This document shows positions 22,729-36,591 of a stretch of DNA of 64,000 bases, one piece after another. Numbering within the stretch: the stretch's first letter is position 1; the number at the start of each line of letters is the position of its first letter. The stretch is from Oxytricha trifallax (Eukaryota; Ciliophora; Spirotrichea; Sporadotrichida; Oxytrichidae), in NCBI GenBank assembly GCA_000711775.1, contig ARYC01017444.1:18655-82654 (forward strand), written 5' to 3'. A program made the position numbers and the translations under genes. Below the pieces are notes generated by a model. That model searched no databases, was not told where the DNA came from, and saw only the letters and a program-made list of their open reading frames with translations.

Positions 22729-24202
22729 TTTAAATACTTTATTTTAATTTTTAATAATTTTTCCTTCAATAATTTTTTTCTACAATCGCAAATTTAAATA
22801 TTTAATTAAATGTACCAATGTAGTTTAAATTTTTTACTTAAAAATTTGTCAGTTATTTTCAAATTAAAAATATATCTTGTATTTGGAGATAATTTAATTA
22901 AAAATAGAATTACTATCAAGTCTATATATAATAGTTTTACGAATGTAGCTTTTCATTTAAGTTAGATTTTCTTTTTTATTTGCAAAAGATATTACTTATT
23001 TAATATTAAAGACAATATATTTGAATTAAAATAAATAAATATCTGAATTTTTATCATTATACAACATGAATTAATATAAGTAGACTTTAATAAAAAATAT
23101 CATTGAAATTACATTTGGCATAATTAATAAAAAATTTGATTTTAAACATGAACTGAAAAAGTTTTTAATAAATCAAATTTGTCAAATCCTGAAGTAGTTT
23201 TTGTCAATTCTTAAGTTAAGTTGTCTTTTTTAATAGAAATGAGTAAAGCAAGTAACTTTAGTGAAATTTAGATTATTTTTATAGATAACATTAAATTTAA
23301 TTTTTTTAAATTAACTAAATAGGCACTTTTTTAATATTTGTGTCAATTTCGCAACTTCTTTATTAACAAATGTTAACTTTAATTTGTATGCTAAATAATT
23401 AGTTGTGTATAATTACATCTAAAATTCAAACTAAAAGATTTTTATTCATTAACAAAATTGGCTTTAAGCATTTAGTATGACTAGTTATTTCCTTAATAAA
23501 AATCAGATAATAACATCATAATTAAATATTAATTTTATTTATTAAATATTATATTAAAAATATATAATAATATTGAAAAATTTTTAAAAAATTGATTCAT
23601 TAAAGTTAAATAATAAAAAGTTTTAATGAGAAACTTATTAAATTTTTAATTTTAAATAGATTTTTTTAATTAAAAATTGTATTTTTATAAATAAATTAGG
23701 ATTAATTCTCTTAAAATTCTATAAATATATAAAAAATACCAGCAAAAAATTATAAACTTTTAATTTTGAATATTTATGAATGGTTATGTGGGAGATAGAG
23801 TTTTAGGGAGAGTATAATGAAAATTCGGACAAAATAAATTACTATAAATCATATGATATTTTAATAGAATTTTATGGATAAAATGGTAATTTAAATTAAA
23901 AATATAATTAAAATTTATTATATAATTATATAAAAGTTATCATGAAATTTTTTAAGTTGTTATCAGAAAATTATTTATTAAATCTATATATAAAATAAAT
24001 AAAATTGATATTGAATATATTTTAATACAAACTATAAATTGATTATAATAAAGTATTGATATTCAATTTTATAGAAGTAAGAATATTAGTAAATAATTTT
24101 GATATAAATAATTTAGTTATTTAAAAATTAAGAAATCAATATATTAATGAATAATTAAAGATTATAGTAAATAATTTGGGAATTTCCCATAATATATTAT
24201 AT
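22729..24202. other. AT-rich spacer between type b and type c genes
   Basis: About 1.47 kb of A/T-rich sequence without a supported gene. It is repeated at 45663-47045 with small deletions; in unit 1 it has been deleted at the 1617 junction. Confidence 0.55.
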
Positions 24203-25666
24203 TCATGACCTTCTTTTCATCAAGATGACCTTATATGAATTTGAATCGAATTCGTATATATTTACTTTAATTATCTTTTCACCAAATATTGACCTTTTAG
24301 TGAATGTCAGAGTAATTTCAGGGTCTTCAATACAATCTTCTTCCTCGACAGCCATTGAGATTTTTTACTGGCTGTAATATTCATTAATAAGTTCATATGG
24401 GCTTTTAGTTATTAACTTGAAAAATTGGCTTGATTATAAATAATCTTCATCTAAAAAGGCAATTTCTGATGCAACTATTGTCATAGATTTGAAATTTAAT
24501 TTAAAAATTGGCTCTAATTCTGAAAATAAATCGAAACGAAAATCTAAGTAAAAGCAAAAGTCAATAGTGTTTTGCCCAAAGCAACTTAAAGTTGAAATCA
24601 TGTTTTAATAATCAGCTTTGTTTAAAGTAGTCTATATTTTTTCATAGTATTGATATGTCTTATAAGCATAGCTTAATATATCAATTGAATCATCATCATC
24701 ATGATTCAGGCATTCTTAAAATTCTTCGTTATTGTTCAAATATTTATTTTTGAGATATTCTTCATTGCAACTATCAATTTAATGCAATCTTATACATTTT
24801 AACTTTTTATACTTAATTTTATTATCGTACAGATCACTAATTGCATAACTATAATATGAACTATCTAGTTTAAATTTTTGGAGATTTATGAGACTTGAAA
24901 ACATTATAGAGTCAACGAAAATGCAGTCTGTAATTTTTAAAGACAATACATTAGAATATGGGAATTCATTTATGGCCATTAATTCTTAGAGAGTTGTATC
25001 ATCAAGATTTTTATGATAGTCAATAATATCTTCCATTAATTTTCCACCTATAAATGATTCTTTCAAAGTGATAGCTTTGAAATGCTTTAAAATTGGATAT
25101 AGACCTGAATCAGAAAATGTAAGTTTAGAGTCGATTATTTTTAATTTTATAAACTGAATATTTTTAAATTTCAATTCTTGATCAATTTTTAAATCGTCCA
25201 AGTTCTCACATGATTTAAATTGAATTATTACATTCAATTTATTATTACCTAGCTTCTTTTCTATTTACTGTAAAAATGGTAGAAAATGATCAATTTGACT
25301 TTAATTAGTAAAAGCATCAAATATAAATTTAATATTTTGTGTAAAATTTAGCAAATTTTCTAAACTCATTTTGACTTCAACAAGTCTTGAATAATCAATT
25401 TTAAGGAATTGACAATTTTCAGTCCAATAAGTCTGAGCGAGTCTTAAACTTTTAATTTCTAATTTTTATAGAGTAGTCAAAATTAGAAAACTTTTATTCA
25501 TTTCGAGATATGAGTAAATTAATAACCGGATGTTAATTGTTAGGCATTTTTACTAAGAACTTGTCATAACTCTTTGAATTTTAGTTTTATTTTGAGCAGT
25601 CTTTTACTTCAATTAATTTTTTTTTTAATTAAGACATATTTAAATTGTTTTGATATCTTTTTTCAT
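24203..25666 (-). CDS. Array family protein, type c
   Basis: ATG at 25664-25666 (MKKDIKTIQICL) to TGA at 24203-24205: 487 residues, read by hand with no internal TGA and many TAA/TAG Gln. Order: polar N-terminus; CLTINIRLLIYSYLEMNK (F-box-like, about residue 40); KIKSLRLA-type leucine-rich stretch; SDSGLYPILKHFKAITLKES; FVDSIMFSSLINLQKF; an acidic patch (NHDDDDSIDI); KSPYELINEYYSQQKISM; and a tail KIIKVNIYEFDSNSYKVIL. The paralogue at 47046-48392 is about 98% identical over much of its length. No enzyme motif; a protein-binding role is inferred. Confidence 0.7.
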
Positions 25667-26675
25667 TTTAAAAATAAGTTTAATCTGAATAAAATTAACA
25701 AATATATGCGCTTTTAATAATCACTAATTTAAATATTCAATAAATTATATTGGTTATAAATTTACCATTTTTCCCCCCTCAATATAAATTAATAAATTTA
25801 ATATCATTGATCCTTCTGAAAATATAATTAAAAAGTAATTAAAAGGAAATCTTATTTAAATTAATAATATTTTCAATAAGAAAAATATTAGTTTGTATTA
25901 TATAAAAATTTAAGTTTTATCTTCTCCCTTAAATAAAGATTAAAAATTATTGTATATTTTGAAAAATAGTAATTGTAAATATTTTATAAATTAAAATTTT
26001 ACAAAATTTAAATGAGCAGGTTCCCTAAATTTAAACTTATTTTGAAAATTAAAATTCAAAATAATTGACATTAGATAAGATAAAAACAACTGAAATTATA
26101 TATATATATATAGAAAATATTTTATTTGACATCAAATTTTTTATTTTGAAAAATAATTTTATAAAATAAATTCTTATAATTTTCTTAAATATTTTGAGAA
26201 TAAATTCTGAAAAAACTTCTTAGTGAATAATGAGTAATAAAACAATATTATAAAAATTAAACTTAAATTAAAAGGCATATCTTTTTCAATGAAATATAAA
26301 ATTTTAAAGGATATAAATTATTTTGGATTTTTTATAATTTTAACAATTATCACTATAGGCTCTTCCATAAACTTTTCTTGTGAGTGCAATTTCACCAATT
26401 AAATCAAAAAAAAAATTATGCAAAATTTAATTAGTTTTTTAGAAGTAACTTATCTTAATATGATTTATTTATTTAAAAAGAATTAAATTATTGAACGTTT
26501 ATATTATTATTATTGATAATAAATAAGATTTTATTAAATTTTTAATAATGAGATTTTTAAAACTTACATTTGATTAAAATGAAATCTAAATTCTTATCAA
26601 AAAAATGAATAATAATTAAATAATGTCTAGTGAGTGAGTGAAGATCTCTAAAATCCCTTATTTTAAAATAAAATT
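25667..26675. other. AT-rich spacer between type c and type d genes (unit 2)
   Basis: Nearly identical to 2031-3035 apart from a short AT-repeat difference near 26095. No gene seen. Confidence 0.55.
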
Positions 26676-28088
26676 TCAAGCTTTTGATTAGAGCAATGTC
26701 ACATTAAATGTATTGGATTAAAACTCTTTAGCATTTACAGTGATAAGTTTATTTCCAAATATTGAGGTTTTAGTTATTTTAAAGCAAATCTAATTATTAT
26801 TAATTGATTCCTCTTTATCAATGACCATTGAAATTTGTTTAGTGCTATAATACTCATTGAATAGCTCTATAGGACTTTTTTCAATTAATAAATATCTATG
26901 GTTGTTTGTTACAAAATTCTTGTCTAGCATATTAATGCTTGGAACAAATACAACCAAAGATTTGCATTTTATTTTAAAGAGTAGCTCAAGTTAAGAAGAG
27001 AAGTTGAGTTTGAAATCTAAAAATAAGCAAATTTTAATCTAATTTTCTCCAAGCCATTGTAATTTTACAATAAATTCTTTATATTACTGTTGTATGAGAG
27101 TGATCTCTAGGCTTTTATAATTTTTATAGATGTCACTTGCAAAGTAAAAAATATCAAGAAAATTTTCATGCTTGAGAGCTATTTGAAAATCTTCAACGTC
27201 ACTCAAATATTTATTGTTAAGATATTATTCATAATAATCATCGATTTCGTGTGCCTTTATTTTTTTCAGTTTTTGATATTTGGCCTTATTTTTCATCAGT
27301 ATGTTTATAGTTTAATTATAGATAGAGGTTACAATCTTAAAGTTTTCAAGATTTAAGAGACTAGAAAACATAATAGAGTCTACAAATATAGAGTCCTATA
27401 TTTTTAAGGATTTTATATTAGAATATGGGTTTCTATTGATCTTCATGAGCATACTGTTTTAACCATTTTCGCCCTCATGATGAGATTCAGCAATTTATCT
27501 CATCAAAGTTTCACCAATAAAAGACTCTTTCACTGATATAGCGCTGAAGTATTTGAAAAGTGGGTAAAGACCAGAATTTGAAAATGTGAGCTCCGAGTCT
27601 GTGAGAGTTAACTTGTGAAACTTAACATTTTTTAAGGTTATATCTGGGAAAATTTGAATGTTATACAAGTTCTAGCATGATTTAAAATGCAAGCTTATTG
27701 TCAATTTATTGTAATCAATAACTTGGTCTAATTGTTGTAAGAATCCCACAAATTAATTAATTTGACTTTAATTGATAAGGGCATTAAAGATAAATCTAAT
27801 TTTATCTGTAAACTCTATTATATTCAAAAAATTTGCTCTATTTCCTTCGAACACATCTGAAATGTTTAAATCTATGAATTAATAATTCTTAGGCCATTAA
27901 CATTTTGCGAATTTAAGTCCTTCTTTTTCCGTTTTTTACAGAATGACTAATAGTATATAGATTCTTTTAATTTCAAGGTAAGAGTAAATTGTTAAACGAG
28001 TGTTTCTTGTTAAGCATTTATTTGGAAGTGTCTTGATTACAGGTTGAGTTTTAATATTTTCACTATTTTAAATTGGCAACGATATCAT
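26676..28088 (-). CDS. Array family protein, type d (second copy)
   Basis: Same length and frame as 3036-4448, offset by exactly 23,640 bp (470 residues, ATG 28086-28088, TGA 26676-26678). The two copies look almost identical at DNA level, including silent positions and flanks, which indicates recent duplication or gene conversion. Motifs as described for the first copy. Confidence 0.65.
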
Positions 28089-28762
28089 ATTATTTGATTT
28101 ATTATTTATAGAAAACTCAAGAACTCTTTAAATATATTCTACATTCTATTTTAAATATTCATTTAATATTAAATTTTTCATTATTTTTAAATAAAAAATC
28201 ATTTAATTTGAGCTAATTGAATTGTAAGAAAATTCTTAAAAATTAACCTTTCTAGTAATTCAAACTAAAAATATCAAAAAAATTTGATAATAAAAGCTAT
28301 TTAAATTATAAAACTTATTTCTAAATGTTTTTACTAAAATTTATTTTATAATTATTTCCAATTAATTCAGTGTTTTCTAATTTTTAATTATTATTTTTTT
28401 TTAAAAAAATTAATATACATCATATTCTTAGATAATTAAGTTATTATATAACTAAATAAATTTATTTAAATTTTACTTTTAAAAAATTGACAAATAATAA
28501 ATTTCTTAATAGCATTTTTAATTTGTACATAATAAATATTAAAAAAATTAACAATATCCACTTTAAATTTTAGATATAAATAATAGGTATATTAAATTAA
28601 GCTTAAAAAAGTTAATATATTCCAAACAAAATAAAGTTATAATAAAATGAAAATATGCCTGTACTCATTCTTTAACAACATATAATTCAGAAAATATCAA
28701 TATAAAAGCAAAATTAAATTTAATTATATTTAATTACACTAATCTCATTATTATAAATAGTT
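28089..28762. other. AT-rich spacer between type d and type e genes (unit 2)
   Basis: Copy of 4449-5130. No gene seen. Confidence 0.5.
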
Positions 28763-30207
28763 TCATAACTGTGTTTTCAGCAAGACCAGGTTGAATTAGT
28801 TTGTATCAAATTCTTTCACTTTTACTATAATTACTTTATTTTCAAATCTTGATTGTTTATTAATTCTCAAATATATACTAGAATTATTAATTGATTCCAC
28901 TTCACTTATTGTCATAGAAATTTATTTCTTATTGTAATACTCATTAATTAATTCAATTGGACTTTAAGTTAGCAATTTAAAAATGTAACTTGTTTATAAA
29001 ATATTTTAATCAAATATTGTAATGCTTGGTGTAACTATTGACAAAGATTTAAAATTTAATTGAAAAAGGGGCTCAATTTCAGAAAATAAATTAAAATGGA
29101 AATTCAGGTAAAAACAGAATTCAATCTTATTTTACTTAAAACCATTAATATCTCGAATCATATTTTAATACTAGGTTTTCGATAGAGTTGTCGAAATGTA
29201 TTCATATTAATGATATATTTTATAAGAATAGTTTAGTATGTCTAAATTTTATTCATGTATCAAAAGATCATAGCAATTATCAATATAGTATTTATCTAGT
29301 AGTTATGTTTTGTGATATTAATTTATTTCGTGAAATTTAATCTGCTTCAATTTGCTATACTTAGTTTTATTATTCAGTGAAACTTATAAGCTAATATCAT
29401 AAAGTGATTATTCAATTGTAAATTTTTACAAATTGTAAAGATTATAAAACATCAGTTAGTCAACAAATATAGAGTTATGTATTTCTAATGATTTTAAATA
29501 GAAATAAGTAAATGCATTAAACTTCATACTATCCTCTTTTAGCTAATTATTTTTTTCTATTTGAGACTATAGTATTATTTTAATGGATTTTTCTCCTATA
29601 TAAGATTCCTTTAAAAGCATTTCACTGAAATGTCTGAAAAGAATATAGAGACCTGAATCTGTAAAACTATGTTAAGAGTCAATTAAAGTTATTTTCTTAA
29701 ACGAAATTCTTTTCAACTTAAATGCCTGATTTATTTATAATTCATCCAAATAATTACATGATTTAAATTTAATGCTAACAATTAATGTTCTCTTTCCAAG
29801 CTATATATCTAATTAATGTAGAAATCTTATAAATTAATCAATTTCATATTAATCAAGCTCAGAATTGAATTTGAACTCTATTTCTTTTGAATAATCTATG
29901 ATATTATCTAGATTTATAAATGGATTGGGAAGTCTCCAAAAATCTATTTTTAAATATTCCTTATGATTAAGTCTTAGTGATCTTGCAAGTTTTAAGCTTT
30001 TGATTTCTGATGTTTGCAGAAAAAAAAAATGATAAGACTTTATGTCATTTTGAGATATGAGTAAATTATCAATCACATATTTAGAGTTAAGCATTGCGGT
30101 GCAGTTTGAATTGTTCGTTGTGCTATAATTTTGTTATATATCGTCTGCTACTACAATTAATTTACTTTTAAAATAAGCTGACTTTTTGTTTTTTATATCT
30201 TTTTCAT
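28763..30207 (-). CDS. Array family protein, type e
   Basis: TGA at 28763-28765. The main frame is open from the ATG at 30092-30094 (MLNSKYVIDNLL), about 443 codons, read by hand. The family-type start at 30205-30207 (MKKIQKTKSQL) is in another frame, with a TGA and a shift at a run of A/T between them near 30020-30060, so the N-terminal 40 or so residues are uncertain. Features: EIKSLKLARSLRL, TDSGLYILFRHF, IFVDQLMFYNLYNLQKF, SPIELINEYYNKKQISM and the tail FNLVLLKTQL. It is the uninterrupted counterpart of the split gene at 5131-7782. Confidence 0.55.
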
Positions 30208-31462
30208 TTTACTTTAGAAAAATTTTATTTATAAATTGAAAATTCTCTTGATAAAAATATAATAAAATATTATAAATTTAAATATTCATTTTATATAAAT
30301 ATTAAAAAACTTTTTAATTAAATTCGTTGAGTTTTAAAAATTCAAATAAAAAATATTGTTAATCCGAAGTTTTATTAAAAAGATATGAAAATAGATATAA
30401 AGTCTCTTCCTACCCAATTTAATGTACTATTTTAATAATACATTAGACCTGGAAAAACCTAAGATTTAAATTATAAAATCTCTTAAAAATAAACAAATTT
30501 TTATATTATTCTTAAATTCACTAGTTTAAATATTGTTGTAGTCTTGAAAGATTAAAAAAATATCTTTATTTTTTCCATTTATTTTCTAATTCTTTAACTT
30601 ATAATATAAGATAAAAATGATTCAACTAAAGATACACCGACTAAATTTTTATAATTATTAATGTAAAATTATGAATTTTCAACTTTTCTTCCATAAACAT
30701 TTTAATACAAAATTTTTAGAAGTTGGTTGTCAGCATTAAGCATTTTTAAAATTTGTAGTAATCAAAAATCATTAAATTACGAAAGTTTGAGTAAAATTTA
30801 TTTTCGCTTTCTCGTATCACTCAATTCTGAATTTTACGTTAACTTACCATATAGCTAAACTAGCGTCCCTTAGTTATGCCAGTTTCATACTATTCTTACA
30901 AATTTTTACTATATTTTAAACACTCCAGAATCCTAAATATTTTGTTCAATAAAATTTCATTAAACCCTTAGGTTATAACCCTCCAAGTCATTCTTGGGTC
31001 AGTCCGCAGTCTTTTTGGTAGTTTATACGATTTTATAGAATTACACTATAAAGGAATATCCATAATTAGTAAAACTATTATGTCAATTAATTTTTAACAA
31101 AAATCACTTGGATTTATTGATATTATAAAGACTTATTATTTAGTAAATTTTATTTATTTTTTAAGATAGTTTCTAATAAACAAACAAATAACATTCATCA
31201 AAGAGTAAATTTTGATCAAAATATTAAATTTCTTCACATTAATTTCTCTATTAATATATTTTTCAAAAAGATTTGAAGATAAATATAATAATTTAAATTC
31301 TTAATTAAATATAACATCTTAATTAATAAAAAATTGTGAAAAGATCAAAAATTTTATATTTTCATTTTTATTTAAAAAATAAATGTTAAACAATTAAGTT
31401 AAGTAAATATAAATTAAAGTTTTATTCAAATGCATAAATACCTAACTTTTAAATTTATATTT
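30208..31462. other. Spacer with Rep-element empty site and conserved block
   Basis: Around 30525 the sequence TTTAAATATTGTTGTAGTC corresponds to the two flanks of the Rep element at 8104-10074, with only one AATATT. About 30770-31060 is the second copy of the conserved non-coding block at 10330-10620. No gene seen. Confidence 0.6.
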
Positions 31463-32914
31463 TCAAGTTAGATGAATCATATTAAAATGGTCGACAAATA
31501 CTACTATTATTTTATTTCCAAAAATAGACTCTTTTGTAATTATCATACAAATCGAAGATTGCTTAATAGATTATTCTTCTTCAATTTTCATTGAAATCTT
31601 ATTGCTTCTATAATATTCATTAAATAGCTCAATCGGACTTTTGGTAAACAATTTATAATGCAAGTCATCTCTGATTTAATTTTCATTAAAAAGTGTGATA
31701 CCCGGTACTGTTATTGTCAAAAATTTATAGTTTAGCCGAAATAGAGGTTCTAGCTAAGAAAAACAATTAAATTAAAAATTAAAGGAAAAATTGAATTGAA
31801 CTCTATTTGTTGATAAATTTTGAATCTTAGTAATGTCTTCATATTCTTCTTCAGAAAGTGAAACAGTAATTCTTTTATAATTTTGATAATTTTTACTAAA
31901 TAGGTAAAGAACATCAAGAAATTTTTCATGCTTTAAACATTCTTCAAACTCTTCGTTATCGTTTAAATATTTATTAATTAAGCCCTCCTGTGAAGTCTCA
32001 TTAATTTCATAATCACAAATTTATTTAAGTTTCTGATATTTAGATTTGTTTCTCAAATGCCAGTTTAGTGATTAATTATAGAGCGAACCTATTATTTTTA
32101 AATTTTTGAGATTGATTAAACTTGAGAACATCAATGAATCTATAAATATACTTTATTCAATGATTAATGTTTTTATATTAGGGTAAGGTAAATCGTTTAT
32201 CTTCATTAATTTCTAATTTCTACCATCCTCATTTTCATTTTATGATTCTATAATACTTTCCATCAGTTTTTCGCCAATATAGGAATCATTAAATTTCATA
32301 ATTCTGAAATATTTGAAAAGAGGGTATAAGCCAGATTCTGAAAATGTATGCTTTGAATCTACTAGACTTAACTTTTGAAATTTTACATTTGTATAATTAA
32401 TTTACTATTCAATTTTCAAATCATCCATGTCTTCGCAAGATCTAAATTTAATATCAACAGTTAATATGCGTTTATTAAGCATCTGTTCAATTTACCCCAA
32501 AACCCTTATAAAGGCATCAATTTTCACTTTTTTAACGAGAGCATCAAAATAAAACTTTATCTTATCGACATACAATACTATATTTTTCAGATTAATTTTG
32601 GCATAGTGAATTTATGAAAAGTTTATTTTCATCTTTTGTTGATTTATAGATCTTAAGGGTAATGCTAGTGGTAATGCTTTTTATTCTGATTTCTGAAGTC
32701 TCAGTAGAATTAGGAAACTTTTATTTATTCCAAGGTATGAATATATTATCAGTCTAATGTTTATTGTTAAACATTTTGATGTTGGTACTGCTGCTTTTAT
32801 TATAGGCTTTGTTTCAGCTTCAATTTTATTCTCGAAAGCCTGTGGTTTCTATAGTTATTTATTTTTTGCTGATTACTATTAAATATTTTTGTTTGTAATA
32901 GTGGATCTTTTCAT
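31463..32914 (-). CDS. Array family protein, type f (second copy)
   Basis: ATG at 32912-32914 and TGA at 31463-31465 are in frame, 483 residues, the same length as 11229-12680. The parts translated (start, F-box-like segment, DSGLYP region, tail) are open; I did not read every codon. The tail reads SIFGNKIIVVFVDHFNMIHLT-like sequence. Confidence 0.6.
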
Positions 32915-33877
32915 TTTTATAAATAATATATTATTTAGTATTTAAAAATCTTCTTATTTTAAAATTAACTAATAACTCTAAGGTTGAATATTTATTTTAA
33001 AGAGTTAGGGTTCCCCTAATAATTGATTCTTATATAATATAATTTTTGTAGTTAATATTTAAATGTTACAGATTGTTTTTAATAAAAAAACTCTCACATA
33101 TAATTAATTTATTAAATTCATTGTAAAATAATTTATATATTTTCTTTTAATATGTTAATTTTCCTATAACTTTCAATTTAAGCTTTATGTAATAAACTAA
33201 TTGTTAGAGCATTATTTGTGCTCAAGCAAAAAATATCATACATAAATTTTAAATTTATTTTTAATGAGTACATTAATATTGATTTTGTGTAAAATTCAAA
33301 TATTCATCTTCCTATTTATATTAGGAAAACTAATAAATCTCCAGACAAATTATTAAATATACATTATGGTTATAATTAAATTAACTTTATTAAGATATAT
33401 TTTATAAAATTATTTATTTAAATTTCCTCAAGAAGAAATACTTTAGATTTTTCAAAAATAAATTAATTTTTGAAAATACATAAACATTATATTAATCTTT
33501 GAAGCAATAAGAATATTTTATAATTCAAAAAATATATGAAAAAATATTATAGTATAAAGTATAACTATTTAAACCATCTCAAATATACTTCAAATATCAA
33601 AAATAAATTGATTAATAAAAAATGAAAAGCTAATTTTTAATTTAAGAATGTAATTAATAAATAGGCATTCAATAATTAGTAATTTATTTATAATAAAAAT
33701 TAATAATTATAAATTTAATAGACTTTTTTCTTCTCATAATACAACTTAAATAGAAAAAACAAAAATAATAAATATATTAAAGTTCGAATGAAATTTAAAA
33801 CTAATATATTCTAATTTTAAATTGTGTTAATAGACTTTTTAATTTAAGTAATTAAATTTAAGAGAGTATTTATTCAT
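32915..33877. other. AT-rich spacer between type f and type g genes (unit 2)
   Basis: Diverged copy of 12681-13640. No gene seen. Confidence 0.45.
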
Positions 33878-34379
33878 TCAATTATTTTTGTTTTTATCAA
33901 ATAAATGAAATTAATCAGCAAAAATAGTAATAATCTTGTCAGCTGTTGAATTTTCGTTATTTCAAAGCATATTGAATTAAATTCAATCGATTTCTTTTGA
34001 TTGATAATGACTGATAAGTTTTCTGATTTATAATAATCATTAAATTACTCAATTGAGCTTTAAGTTAGAGATTTAAAAACTTGATTTTAATCTAGAAGGA
34101 AAAAATCAAAAAATACAATCTTTTCAGTATGGATCTTCATAGATTTGAAGTTTAATTGAAAGAGTAGTCTTAGCCAAGAAAATGCTTAAAAGTTAAAGTC
34201 TAAGAGGAAACTAAAATCTATCTTATTCTGTGCGAAAGAACTTAAGTCATCAACAATCTATTTAAAAGCACTTTTATTGGAGACAGTAGTTTTTAGATCT
34301 TCACAAATTTTATAATTATCCTTAACATAACGAATAATATTGATAAAGTTATGTTTCTTTAAGCTCCAATAAAAATTAA

Positions 34380-34560
34380 GGATGCCCCCCACATACCTGG
34401 AATTTTTTTTAATTCCAGTTTTAAATTTGAATTCCAGTTTAAAACTGGAATTCCAGTTTTAAATCTGGAACTTAAAAAAAAATTCCAGATCTGAGAAAAA
34501 TGTTCCAGATTTAAAACTGGAATTCCAGATTTAAATCTGGAACTTCAGATTTAAAACTAG
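34380..34560 (+). repeat. Left terminal and subterminal TTCCAG repeats
   Basis: Roughly ten TTCCAG/CTGGAA motifs alternating with TTTAAAA and TTTAAAT. A mirror array is at 36420-36591. Confidence 0.65.
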
Positions 34561-36419
34561 TATATATCAGACATAACTATGAATTTTGCTTTTAAATTTT
34601 TTTAATAAAAATCATTAATAAATTTTGACATTTTTTTATTTTATATAATTTTAATAAGATTTTTCTAAAATATAATATTTTTTGAAAATTTTTTTTCAAA
34701 CTTAGTAATTATTTTTTATCTTAATATTACTTTCATTTTGTATATATTATTATTTAAAAAATTAATTTTAAATATAAAATTATGATTTATAAGTTAATAA
34801 GTCTTTTTAATAAATGAAAATTAATTGAAAATATAATGCAAATATTAATATAAAAATTATATCATTTTTAATAAAAAAGTTACTATTGACATTCAAATGC
34901 ATTTAGTGATGGTTAAAAAGTCTATAGACTTTTACTGCAAGTTTGAGTGTTTTATTAATATATATTTAGCATTTTAATTGAAATTCTATATGTAATCAAA
35001 TTTCAAATTTTAGTTAAACTATCTTTATATATAGTATAATTAAGGATTCAAACATAGATAGAATAAAATACTTATATCTTGATATAATTTATAGTTTTTA
35101 TAAGGAATTCTTAGTACTATAAGAAAAATATTCTAAATTAAAATTAGTCGAAGATAAATTAATATATTTAATGATTAGTGTGCTTAACATTTCACTTTGG
35201 TAAACTTATAATTCTGAATAGAATTGTCAAAATTTAACATAGACCCTCTAATCATAAATGATGAATTTTATGTGTAAACTAATTTCGGAAATTTGATTAC
35301 ACATGTAAATTAAATTAAAATATTAACTATTTATTAAATTAGTTTAAAAATTAACATGGAGTCAAACTAAAAATTATAAAAATTAATGAATGTATAGATT
35401 ATCAACCATACTAGAACTATCTTTAGATAAGAAGATATATTTAAAAAAATATACTTATAAAAATTAAAAGAGTAAGATCTTTATTATAATGATTAATTAA
35501 AGATTTATTTTACTTAATATTAGATATAGTCAAATAGTTTAAACAATATAATTAATCATATATTATAATAATTTTATCTGAACTTGAACGCACTGATCCA
35601 AGACTAATGCAAGTATATGTACCCATATGATAAAGTAACAAAGTTAACATTTATATAACATAATTTTACTTAATAAAGGGTAACTAACAATTTCAATCAC
35701 TCTATATAAGTCTATGAATTTAAACTATTGCATTGCCATTATTATTGAAATATTCTCTAAAATTCAGATTTAAAAATATGAAATTCTTCATAATTAAAAT
35801 CGTCAATGAAAAAGTCAAATAACTATAATTTAATTTTCAAATATAAGGATTATTTTTAAAATAATTACAATACATTACAAAGTTATTAATAGGAGGTAAA
35901 AATTATATACAAACTATTACTGATTACAGAAAAAGAGTTAATTTTTTGGATTAGATCGCTAAAATATATAATTAATAAATTATAAATGTGTATTTCTTTA
36001 TTATATACCATTAAAATTTAAACAGTCTTTAATAAATGGGGTTTTATACAATTCTATTACTATGTCAAAGTTATTTATAAAAGATTTAAAAAAAAAACAA
36101 CTGATAATTATTATATTAAAAAATATTATAAAATAAAGGGTAGGAATGTATTTAGAAAATTTTTTTTTATTTTTATTATAGTACCTATTAAAATATACAA
36201 AATTTTGAAGATTCTTAAAGGTCAAAAATACTATTTCATCAAGAATAATAGATTTAATTATTTATATATAGAAGATATATTTAAGAGTTTTTTTCTTAAA
36301 ATAAATAATAATTGGAAACATAAAAATTTATAAATTTTATTGATAAATATTAATTGGAAAAAAATATATTTTTTTTGAATAAATATTAATTGAAAAAATA
36401 AAAAAAATATTTGAATGAG

Positions 36420-36591
36420 GTTCCAGATCTGGAAAAAAAATTCCAGATTTATATCTGGAATTCCAGATCTAAATCTGGAATAAATAATTTTTTTTTTGGT
36501 TCCAGATTTAAAACTGGAATTTTTTTTCCAGATCTGGAATTCAAATTTAAAACTGGAATTTAAAAAAATTCCAGGTATGTGGGGGGCATCC
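36420..36591 (-). repeat. Right terminal and subterminal TTCCAG repeats
   Basis: Inverted counterpart of the left array. An apparent 111-codon reading frame across it is a by-product of the repeats. Confidence 0.65.

Larger units (their letters stand above)
34380..36591. mobile_element. Non-autonomous element with GGATGCCCC ends
   Basis: A 2,212-bp element with ends GGATGCCCCCCACATACC and its inverse, flanked by AAAATTAA (34372-34379, 36592-36599). Both subterminal zones (34400-34560, 36420-36580) are packed with TTCCAG/CTGGAA repeats, often as palindromes such as CTGGAATTCCAG. The core is A/T-rich and I see no transposase. An 8-bp duplication with GG..CC ends is compatible with hAT- or Merlin-like elements, but the family cannot be named from the ends alone. 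Confidence 0.7.

Noticed and set aside
24700..24705. Short CATCAT repeat taken as a microsatellite feature
   Set aside because: It encodes the acidic Asp run of the type-c protein and is conserved with the gene.
34400..34560. CRISPR-like array from the regular TTCCAG repeats
   Set aside because: Repeats are 6-12 bp palindromes with variable A/T spacing, inverted at both ends of a transposon, with no cas genes.
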